64,000 bases of DNA from the NCBI GenBank assembly GCA_001466705.2, contig LATX02000189.1, positions 1,364,001 to 1,428,000 on the forward strand, given 5' to 3'. The position numbers were made by a program, and so were the translations under genes. The notes beneath the pieces were generated by a model. That model saw nothing but the letters and a program-made list of their open reading frames with translations, did no database searches and was not told where the DNA came from. Shown here in pieces: positions 22,206 to 31,431 of the stretch. The first letter of the stretch is position 1. Every line of letters starts with the position of its first letter. The DNA is from Moniliophthora roreri (Eukaryota > Basidiomycota > Agaricomycetes > Agaricales > Marasmiaceae).

Positions 22206-23435
22206 NCCATTTTCAATTTGATGTATCTTTATACCTTGAATGAGCCTGTTATTGGTGTTGAATATTGTAGTAGACCTTGCTGAGACCAGAACTGGTGATT
22301 TTTGAGCTTGATGGAGAGGAAACAGGGGAGCTGTCATCAATGTTGTTTGTCGATGGTGGTGGTTTGGGCAAAGGGTTAGGCATGAGAATTCATCAATGCT
22401 GTGGCACTTTGACTGCCATGAAGTTGAGGTAGTTGCCTCACATGTTGCAAAACTGGCTCTCTGATGACCTCTCTGAGAGGTCAACATTTTATTCTACCCA
22501 CACCAGCTTATCATTTATTAATTAAAAATTAGTTTCATTATAAACATAAATAGGTGTACCTAATACTAAAGCCTCATTACACTGTCATGTTGCATGGGTT
22601 TTTATATGCTGTTGCACCAAGAACTTTTCTTATATTTGTAATGTGCATGTACTGGGGTTTTAATTTGTTGTAATGACTCTATGTGAGTTGTAATGTGGTT
22701 GTAATGTGGCTATAATGTCAAATGATTCCTTCCAGACAGTTGTAATGTAGTTGTGAGGGGGTTGTAAGGCAGTTAAAATATTTCAATATATTGCAACTAG
22801 GCTACAATACTTAAAATCTAGCTGGATTTATTATCATATGTTGTAACCTTCGTAATTCTGTTGTAAGAATATTACAATGCTACATACTTTTTGCAGGTGT
22901 TACTGTTAATGCAGAGTCTACAGTGGTGGCCTTTTCCTTTTTGTTGTTTTTGTCTCTGTAGGAATCAGTGCAGTTGGTTCATTTCTAACCAATTCTCCTC
23001 AGGCAAGTAAAAAAAGAGCCCTTTCAAGCCTCTAATAAACATGCCCTTTGCAACAGATTAACATTCTCAAAGTATGTATGCATAACTCTTGCTGTAGTTC
23101 AGAGTTCTATTCTGTTACAGCTACCTCCTTGCCATGACATCAATTGCTGTATCCTGGGTTATGTTTAGCATTCGTTCTCTAGCAGCCCATCTTGGGTCAG
23201 ATACAGGTTTCCTTCTCAGCAGTGAGGAACTGAGTCATGTTGGATGGAGGAAGGGTGCTAAAGAAGAAGAAATTATTGTTGAAAGATGGACCAATGATGA
23301 TGAATCAATTGACTATAATGTGGAGAGAACTAGTTCACAACTTCAGGAGAGCAGAATTGGCATCTATGATAACATGCCCTGGGGACACAACAGAAGATAC
23401 TCAGATGAATGGTCAGTATTCTCTCATGTTACTCT
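21980..23435 (+). pseudogene. Decayed paralogue of the DUF6533 gene, 3' part
   Basis: After the transposon, the small exons of the neighbour reappear in order: TGGTGGCC...TTTTTG at 21980 (neighbour DGGVFYFVVL), GISAVGSFLTNSPQ at 22018-22058 (neighbour VGYSAISAFFIDIPE), an ATTAACATTCTCAAA exon at 22113-22127 (neighbour INIPAIFSK), and the last exon from 23121 with AMTSIAVSWVMFSIRSLAAH and GWRKGAKEEEIIVE (neighbour SRLMLNLRSLAARLG, NWKRGIREGEIIVE). The splice donor after the first of these is lost, which leaves a stop, so the gene is dead. Exons in 21980-22127 appear again at 22924-23071 because of the assembly duplication. Confidence 0.7.
22207..23149 (+). repeat. Second copy of identical 943-bp block (probable assembly artefact)
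   Basis: Matches 21263-22205. The second copy runs on into unique sequence (TATCCTGGGTTATG) that completes the paralogue's last exon, whereas the first copy ends at the N. This favours an unmerged contig overlap over a real tandem duplication. Confidence 0.85.
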
Positions 23436-23787
23436 TCTTTCACCAGCTAATATCCTGGGATATCTAGATTCATGGCTGCAAGTATATGGCAATGTATTGA
23501 CAATACCCTGGACTGTGCTATAACTGGACTACATACTTACCACAGACCCAATACTGCTGGCAGATAATAAAAAAGATGACTGCTATGCTTCTGTACATAC
23601 TTTCTGGCATATATCCTGACTTGGATTCAAGTGACTGGTTCAAAAATGTAATAACAAGATGTACACTCTTGCACTGTTGTTCAATTACTAGTGCATGTTC
23701 CATTGATATCCCATGGAAAGAATCAGAAGAGCTATTGGTAGCAACTGGCTCAGGATATTGTAGTTCGATCGCAAGTTGCATACTTAC
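23436..23787. other. End of CpG-poor island
   Basis: A/T-rich sequence without a recognised gene. CG dinucleotides become common again at about 23765, within the last intron-like sequence of the minus-strand Jupiter/HN1-like gene, marking a sharp island edge. Confidence 0.45.
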
Positions 23788-24850
23788 ACTGGCAACGCTG
23801 TCTGTACCTCCGGGACCCTGACGAACCCTGGAGATATGTTAGATATCAGCATTTAAACAAGAGCAAGTATATGGTCATACCTGCGGGTGGGTTTGAACTC
23901 TTCTTGAGCGGGCTCATCTCCCCACAGACTTCCGATGGTGCTGGTGCCTCCAGGGTTGGTTCGCACACGTCTGCACAGCCAATTAGATGGATAGATGGTT
24001 GATATATTGTGGAACGTACCGGCTTGGCTTTGGTCTAGAAGAGAAATCAAATCCAGTATGTTCCTCTTCAGCTACGGTATTGTCCGAAGCTTTTGAGGGT
24101 AACGGGGGTGACACAAGTGGCTCGGTTCCCTGGCATTAGAGCAATAAGATCAATCGCCTGTAGTCGCAGATCTATGACATACATCTCGTGGAGGTGCCGT
24201 AGACAATGCATCGCCTTCATCTTGAAAATCATCGCCAAAGATATCGGTATGTTTGCCACCAGGTGCTTCACGAACGCGACGAGTAGGCTTGAAGACGTCC
24301 GAGTTACTCTCAGATACTGTTCAATATCATCAGCTCTACGTCTTCGCTCTTGTTTCGTATGTGAGCATACCGGAAAGATTGCTAGTGGATGCTGTGATCT
24401 GAGGAACTACGTCTTCAGAGAACTTCCCAAAAGTCGCATATTCTGAGCCAATCCGATGATTGATCAGAAGGTGGTACACGTTGAACCATCGTTTTAAGCC
24501 TTACTTGGAAGTTTTGATACGTTGGAGAAGTTGGTATCAACCGTGACACCTGCGGTTCTGGGTGGATGAGAGCGTGTTGGTGAGTGGCTCTATGGTCGTA
24601 AGCAGTACACGCACTTCAGAAATTCGATAAGTGACCTCTTCGTAAAAACGATCCGTGTCGAGTCCCAGTCGAGCATTCCTGATCCTGGCTCAGTTTAACG
24701 TTTAATTGCTAGAGAAGTTGGTTGTGCACCCAAGCTTGACGCCCACTCTTTCTCCTTGGACATGTCCACGGCATTTGAAGGAGTGAATCTGTTTAAAGGA
24801 TTTTGAGAGAGAGATCAATACGATAGGAGAGATATATACGTTATAGACAT
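23788..24850 (-). CDS. Jupiter/HN1-like small repeat protein, 3' end not found
   Basis: Unknown cellular role; animal Jupiter/HN1 proteins bind microtubules, and relation to them is by motif only. Seven exons in phase (24850-24840, 24587-24505, 24442-24371, 24316-24183, 24129-24020, 23970-23881, 23827-23788) give 180 aa so far. Three copies of the motif RRVRxxPGG are visible: RRVREAPGGKHTDIFG, RRVRTNPGGTSTIGSLWG and RRVRQGPGGTDSVAS, two preceded by FKPT and one by KPS. The last seen exon ends at a good donor (GTAAGT) facing the CpG-poor island, and no convincing terminal exon follows. The 252-nt first intron and 11-nt first exon are the weakest part. The start lies 65 bp from COQ7 on the other strand. 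Confidence 0.6.
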
Positions 24851-24915
24851 GCTGAAATCTGGCCTCTGAGTGATGGTTGGTAGAGATTGAACTTCGAACT
24901 GTCACATGTCACACA

Positions 24916-25700
24916 ATGTTCCTTCGACTTGTTCGACTTGAACACCTTCGGAAATGTTCACCAGTCATTCGTCAAGGATCCCGTCTGATTGCTTCTCAAG
25001 CTTACACTGATCCATTCAACTCGGCGAGCCCGGCTGTCAGCACTACACCGTCCAATATCCCTGAAGCTCAGCGTACTTTACTCGACAGCGCATTACGAGT
25101 GGACCAGGCTGGCGAAATTGCAGCAAATTACATCTACCATGGGCAGCATTTTATTCTTGGAAAGGACCCCGTGGTTGGGACTTTGATTCAAGTCAGTAGC
25201 ATCGAAAGGTCTCACACTTTGCAACTGATCTTTCAATATTAGGACATGTGGGAGCAGGAGAAGAAACATTTGGCAGTGATGGATAAACTTCAAGTGCAGC
25301 ATAGAATTCGACCGACAGTTCTTACTGATGTAGCCAAGGTAGCAGGATTTGGGTTGGGTGCGGTGACTGCTCTTATGGGCAGAGAGGCCACTATGGCTTG
25401 TACGGAAGCGGTGGAAACAGTTATTGGGGAACATTATGACGAGTGAGTCGTGGTACATCTTGTATGCTGGCCCACAGCTAACGGCCTCCTAGCCAACTGA
25501 AGGAAATGGAATCCTTGCCATCCGATCATCCCAGTGTCCCGTTACTCAGAGAGGTGGTGAAAGAGTTCCGGGATGATGAACTAGAGCATTTGGACATAGC
25601 TGTAGTAAATCACTCGCAAAGAGTACCAGCTCACGCTTTGTTGAGCAGCGTTGTTGGCGCAGGATGTAAAGTAGCTATCGAGCTGTGCAAGAGAATTTAG
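24916..25700 (+). CDS. COQ7: COQ7, 5-demethoxyubiquinone hydroxylase
   Basis: Mitochondrial di-iron monooxygenase of ubiquinone biosynthesis. Three exons (24916-25191, 25243-25442, 25493-25700) encode 227 aa, the usual fungal size. The first roughly 40 residues are rich in Arg and Leu ([19 protein letters not shown]), fitting a mitochondrial presequence. The two-fold repeated iron-binding motifs are visible: [38 protein letters not shown] and DDELEHLD. The protein ends [15 protein letters not shown], the typical C-terminus. It is tail-to-tail with the next gene, with only 30 bp between stops. Confidence 0.95.
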
Positions 25701-25730
25701 ATTAGACGTTTGACTGGACAGGATGCAGTA

Positions 25731-26447
25731 TCACAACCAGCCCTCGCTAAGTTTTTCTATGGCTTCACGCTCTTCCACAACATCAGCGTACTTGGCATGC
25801 AAGTCGAAAAGGTTCGCGTTCTGTATCTCTACACTGCGATCACCACAGGCAGTGCCAACAACCTAAGGAAAGTTCTCAACGGCCTTGCACATTATTATCA
25901 GTACGCGACCCACCATCGGCCTGAACCCGTTTTGCATTGCATCCAGGGCTGTGGCCCTAACACATCCACTCGTACTGACACCGCAGATTACCAGCGTGTC
26001 CACGCCCATCGTCCTCAGCGTGGAAGCCAGACTGGTGCCGAAGAAAGCACTGGCATATTGCTTTACTACGACCACATCTTGCTCCATCGGCACCAAATCC
26101 TCCATCCAGTCATCCAATCCTCGCTTATCTCCCTTTTGCCAAACACTCAGAGCCTTGGCCTTCAAGTAAAACAGGCCTGCGTCCTTCATATCGGGATGAT
26201 TATATTGCATTTTTGTCCAAATAATTGGTACAGAGACCTTTCGAGCCGCGTCGAGCAGCCTACGCATGGAATCAGGTGCTCCCATGCCGACAGGACTGGA
26301 GCTTATATCGAGGGGAGATCCAATTGTCCAGTACGCTTTGCAGACGTCAATTAGAACGAGTGCAGGCTTAGTGCCCCAACCCATAAGGTTGCTAAAGCCG
26401 GCCACTTTGCGATAATCTTCTGAAGAGGGATGTTGGAGAGCAGCCAT
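25731..26447 (-). CDS. Isochorismatase-like cysteine hydrolase
   Basis: Two exons (26447-25914, 25862-25731) encode 221 aa. The family triad is visible: Asp in LVLIDVCKAYW, Lys in IIWTKMQYNH and Cys in ICGVSTSGCVRATALDA. The C-terminal exon adds VVGTACGDRS, typical of the N-carbamoylsarcosine amidase-like branch. Substrate unknown; amidase or nicotinamidase-type chemistry is an inference from the family. The start MAALQHPSSEDY was preferred to ATGs 60 nt upstream because the extra residues are not family-like. Confidence 0.88.
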
Positions 26448-26696
26448 GAAGAGGATATGGATACGAAGAGAGTGCAATCCAATGAATTTTTTGCGATCTG
26501 TCATCAACCGTGAGCGCGTGAGCGGTGATATTCATCACACCACAACTGACGATAAGGATCACGAGGCGACAAAAACTACCAAAGTGCCATCATCGACTTC
26601 ATCAGCAAATATCTTGTCATTTTGGAGGGGTAAAGGTTCATCCTCGAGAACCTTGCAAAGTCGATATCGCTAAGAAAACAATTAGCGTGGTTGTTC

Positions 26697-27470
26697 TTAG
26701 GCAGATATTTGTGAACGAACACTCCACTGAGACGAAGGCAAACAGAGGTGTGAAGCCAACATGTCAAAAACTCTTCCAGTCGTAACGTCCTGCGTAAAGT
26801 AATGAATACAGGAGCGTAAATTTTTGATTCTCGTTTTCACCTTCTGCGTCCATATAATCTTCTCTTCTGCACCGCTCTCGATCTTGGCCTTCACAAAACG
26901 ACGTTGAGCAACGGATAGAGAAGAGAACCTGTCTTTGGGATCGAGGGGAACAGCACGTTGTCGCATTTTCATCATCTCGAGCTTCTGCTGGGCTGCCGAT
27001 TTTGGCTTCGCATTGGTGGCTGTTGCTGCGGCCTTGGCAGAAGCTTTGGCAGAGAAATGTTTCGACAAGAGAGCTCGAGCTGCTTCGTTCCTGGGCTTTT
27101 CTGTTACATTCACAGAACAGTTATGGGCAACGGGATGTCTATGTCTGACAAAAATTCAGTTTTGATCAATTCGCGGACGGGAAACTAGAACTCACTCCAC
27201 GCAGAAACAATTGGTACATTGTGGGCAAGACGCGGACGAAGCATCAGATCCAGAAAGGTTGAGACTGAGTTTTTGGCAATTCTCGAAATGGCATCGATGT
27301 AACTTGTTGTCGAAATTGCTCCGTTCTGAGCCTCCCAAAGCCGAGCAGGTGTGAGCGTCGGGAGCGATGTGATCCTTGCAGAAGAACTTGTTGCAGTGGC
27401 AGCGAATAGGAAGAAAATCAATCTGTGGACAGACTGCGCAGTGGTTTCCAACCTCGAGCAGTTCGGACAT
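26697..27470 (-). CDS. AN1-type zinc-finger protein (ZFAND/Cuz1-like)
   Basis: Three exons (27470-27196, 27144-26841, 26789-26697) encode 223 aa. Two AN1 fingers are seen: CAVCPQIDFLPIRC followed by CNKFFCKDHIAPDAHTC, and CHFENC...CPQCTNCFCVEHRH, the second split by intron 1. Such proteins link ubiquitin/proteasome and Cdc48 pathways to stress response. The second half is Ala/Lys-rich and helical. Intron 2 (26790-26840) is 51 nt, a multiple of three without stops, so reading through it also gives a protein. It starts 63 bp from VPS2 on the opposite strand. Confidence 0.85.
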
Positions 27471-27533
27471 GATGGTTATAGTGCAATCCCGTGTGCGTCA
27501 TACTCCGTCCCTTTCCTCTCAACCATAACGACC
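27471..27533. promoter_or_regulatory. 63-bp shared head-to-head promoter/5' leader region
   Basis: Only 63 bp separate the start codons of the AN1 zinc-finger gene and VPS2. Any core promoter must overlap this interval and the first exons. It contains the pyrimidine tract CCCTTTCCTCTC. Bidirectional control is inferred from the spacing. Confidence 0.5.
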
Positions 27534-28486
27534 ATGAATATCATTGCAAGTTCAATTCTCCTTCACGATGAATATTTGCTAACTTCAATCATAGGAAACT
27601 CTTTTCGGGCGCACCGTCACCCCTGCTGAGCGTCTCCGCCAGCATCAACGCTCTCTCGCCAAAGCACAACGGGAACTGGACCGTGAACGAACAAAGCTCG
27701 AGCAAAGTGAAAAGAAGTTAATTATGGACATCAAGAAGAGTGCCAAGTCTGGACAGATGGTACTCCGCCTTTCGCTTTTGAAAATCAAAGAAATAATCCT
27801 CATCCGTTAGAACGCTTGTAAAGTAATGGCCAAGGATCTCGTCAGGACCAGACGATATATTCAGAAGTTCTACCAAATGCGGACTCAATTACAGGCTGTC
27901 GGTCTGCGAATACAGACGCTCAGGAGCAATCAGCAAATGGCAGAAGCCATGAGGGGAGCTACTAGAGTATGCTATTCCCCAGTTTCCATGTACCTTGCTG
28001 ATGCAGGTTATGACAGGCAATGGCTTCTATGAATCGTGGTTTGAACCTTCCGGCCATTCAAAGAATCATGAATGAATTCGAGAAGGAAAGTTCAATGATG
28101 GATATGAAAGAGGAGATGATGTCGGACGCTGTCGACGATGTCATGGATGAAGCAGAGGAGGACGAAGAAGAGGAAGGTGACAAGATATTGAAGCAGGTTC
28201 TGGATGAAATCGGTGTCGATCTGTCGCAACAGGTGCCTATTTCAATCCCCTTTACAAAGTTTCTGTGTTCACTCGCTGGTTTCACCAGCTCACCGATGCA
28301 CCCACCGGAATATCAGTGGCGTCTTCGCTGACGGCGCCTCGACAAGCTGTCGCCATGGGTGAGGCCGTCGGGTCATCAAGGGGTGGTGATGACGGGGCAA
28401 ATAACTCCTCCGGAGGGGGAGGAGGTGCTGCGTTGTCTGATGAGGATGCTCTGCAGGCCCGTTTGGATGCGCTACGGAGAGGATGA
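27534..28486 (+). CDS. VPS2: VPS2/CHMP2, ESCRT-III subunit
   Basis: Membrane-remodelling subunit of ESCRT-III, acting at endosomes. Five exons (27534-27545, 27595-27759, 27811-27966, 28017-28232, 28289-28486) encode 248 aa. The N-terminus MNII|ETLFGRTVTPAERLRQH and a basic helical first half (REL DRER TKLEQ region) are typical; the second half is acidic. The C-terminus DALQARLDALRR is a perfect MIT-interacting (MIM1) motif for Vps4. Exon 1 has only four codons and its intron begins with GC (GCAAGT), needed to keep the conserved frame. It is tail-to-tail with COG4, 61 bp between stops. Confidence 0.94.
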
Positions 28487-28547
28487 TCTTTTGATGTACT
28501 ATAAGAACATACTGTCGGGTAATCCATTTTATGATGTACAGGGATAC

Positions 28548-31186
28548 TTAAACTTTGAGAGTAACTATTGTCCGAGCCTCTTGTGAGGTCAATTTCCATG
28601 AAATCCCAGATCCATTATAGAATTCATCCACGTCCTCTTCCTGTGTTGAGAAGCTCCGTCAGTGTCAGATTACAACGCAGGAAGGCATTCTCCTTACACT
28701 ATCAAGGTTCAGCAGCGTTGACATCTGTTGGAGTCGAACGAATTTCTCCCGTGCGTCTCCAAACACATTGTGAGGTGAGAGATAGGTTATGATCGACCGT
28801 AAATCACGATCAAACCGAATGGCACCAAGCTAGAAAGACGCTGTGAGTTGCGTATTCGATCCCTTGGAGATAGTACACACCTCAGTGAATTTGAAACCCA
28901 GCATGAACTTTTCCCAAGGCCGAAGAAGGGTATCTAGTACTAGCCCAAAGAATACTCTGTAATTGGTATCTGACAAGGTATCCTGCGCGCAAAGTTTGAG
29001 TGGGTCCCTAACGATGGGCAGCCGACAATACTCACTTTGTATCCATTCGTTAATTGCTCCCATTTCTTGATGAACCTTTTCCGAACGAGATCATGGTACT
29101 CAGCGTTAGAGTACGCATCATCATCCAGTACATATGAGACGTCCTTGTACACCTCGCTGATGAATGTCTTAAGCTTGGGTCGTACTAGCTGGTTGAATAG
29201 TTGCTCGACCCCAACCTTTAGGGGACCACGTGAAATCTCCTTGGATGGCGTGATCTAGGAAAGACTTACCCGGACCGTAGACTTGAACTTGGTGGTAAGG
29301 CCAGATAAAGAAGCAAGTTGCCCCTTTGCTGCATCCTGTTGTGTTACCATGAAAAACTGGTTTATCGGTCCGTTACTGCTCAAGTCTCGGGTCAGTCGTT
29401 CCAAATGTGATGAAGAAACGTCAAGATCATTGAGAATAGTCTTCCTGGGCGTATTAGTTGTAGAATGAAATGAAGGACTACACCACTCACGATATATGCA
29501 TTTCGATTATCTCGATCAATCTTTTCGTTTCTTGACTGGCCTGGTGGCGCATTTCTGTACACATCTTGCAACTTCTTCTTCAGAATATCGATGTAGTCCT
29601 CTTCCAGTACGTTTCGCAACTGCTCCATCATGCGCTGTACAGCAGCAAGAGAGCCGGTAGAATACAGCCGAGTGAGGACGACCTTAAGGACATAAAAGAC
29701 ATCGTCCGGTATTGTTGTCGTGATGGCTGTCTGTGTCATATCAGGAGTCGAGAGTCGATGCGCTTTATCGATAATCGTCCGAATGTACCATAGCTCCATC
29801 GGAGTATGGTATTTTGATAGGATATCCTCGAGTGCCTTTTCAGAAGCAGTCGATTCCAATAAAGCCAGCTCAACCACTGCTGGAGCAACTTCGTCCTCAA
29901 CGCCGCCTTGTACAGTCGTGTCCTGGCTGTCCAGCAGGAAGCGCTTAAACAGACTCCAACGCCCAACCATCCCGGACATTTCGATGAGAAGCTTATCAAC
30001 CTCTCGTGGGTCCATAAGGTCCTCATCAGGGAGTAAGTTGGGATTTTGTCGTCGGGACTGGGACGCGGTTTGTACGTCCAAGAGCTGCATCAAGGATGAG
30101 TGATTGTCTTGGAACCAATGATTCGTCACACCTTGCGTGCCATGGACCGCTCTTCTTCCCATCGCTCAATTGCTCCTTTGACCACTCGGTCACATTCTTG
30201 CAGTAGGCGTTCCACAACTTGCTTCATTTTACCTGTGCCATAGTACTTTTCGACCACGGGTTGATGTTGATCCACGATCATAGCCACGCTCTCAAAAAGA
30301 GCAGTCAGTGTGGTGATAAAGTAGAGTGGCGAGGATGCTGCAAAGTATTCAGTCTAGGCCGTCCGAATAGGATGGGCTTACTTTTTGCGGAAACGGGTGC
30401 TCTGACGCGTACGAGATCCACGACGAACGACGCGTAAGCTTCCAGGCCTTCCTTCTCCCATCCTATGGCTGGGAACAACTTGAAAAATCGACTCGTCGCG
30501 GCAGCGTCCTTTGCCTGCGAAGCTTGTTCGAAATTTCGTAGGAAGATCCGTAGCAGCTCTTCTCTTGCGGTTTGGAGCGTCTGGGATGGTGGTAAATGGC
30601 TGTCGGACGTCGGCTGTTCTAGTACAGTCAGAGCATTACAAGAAGCTAGATAAAAATACTATTCATACCACTGCAATTTCTGCGAATCGTCCAGAAACAA
30701 TATATGTAGGAATTGACATGGCACGAGCACAATGTCGGGTGGCAGACTCCCAATCTTGGCTCTCCATTGAAACTTTCAGGTCTGCCAACGAAGACTATAG
30801 AGTACTTAGGAATTGGTGGTCAATTAGTGACAGGTAAGTCTGACCTTGAGATCTATGACCTGCCCTACGCGGTCTGTCGCCTCTCTTATCCTCCGCATTT
30901 CCTCATCCAGGGATTGCACGCGACCACTGACACGCTCAGCAGTTTGAGCAGTTGAAGATACTTTTGTCGACAATGCCGCAGCATCTCCTGAAAGCAAATC
31001 CAAATGCGGTAAGAGGGTTTGAAGTCGGTCGAGCGACTGCGCTATAGGTTCCTGTGCAGATAGGAGTTTTGACAAGGAGTTTGAAAGTTCAACTTCTTCT
31101 GACTGATGAGCTGAAAGGGAGGACAGAATTTGCGGGAGAGAAGTAAGGTTCCTAGGGTTTTGAAGAGTAGGAGGTGGAGAAGGCAT
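28548..31186 (-). CDS. COG4: COG4, conserved oligomeric Golgi complex subunit
   Basis: Tethering factor for retrograde Golgi traffic. Ten exons (31186-30832, 30781-30669, 30613-30382, 30337-30132, 30084-29491, 29440-29270, 29215-29036, 28982-28881, 28829-28698, 28640-28548) encode 725 aa. The N-terminus is coiled-coil-like (EEMRRIREATDRVGQVIDLK); SMESQDWESATRHCARAMS, DAAATSRFFKLFPAIGWEKE and YYGTGKMKQVVERLLQE are COG4 hallmarks. The C-terminal part has LGAIRFDRDLRSIITYLS, EKFVRLQQMSTLLNLD and the end WKLTSQEARTIVTLKV. The donor after exon 1 (GTCACT) is weak but gives the correct alignment. Confidence 0.92.
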
Positions 31187-31431
31187 TATAGACCGGGAAC
31201 AGACCACAGTAAAAGTCCGTCTGCCCAGGGCGAGTCAGAACGCCAACAGGGACAGTGTAGACGGCGTGAATGAGGGAAGGGAGTGTGATGGTCAAGACAG
31301 TGAACAAAACATCGCCAATCTGCTGGCTTGCCTGGCATCAACAGTGACAGAGTGTCACAAAACTTGCACAACACATCCTTTCCTTCTTTCCTTGAAACTC
31401 CACAAATCCGCCTTGTTTCCCCTTTCTTCTG

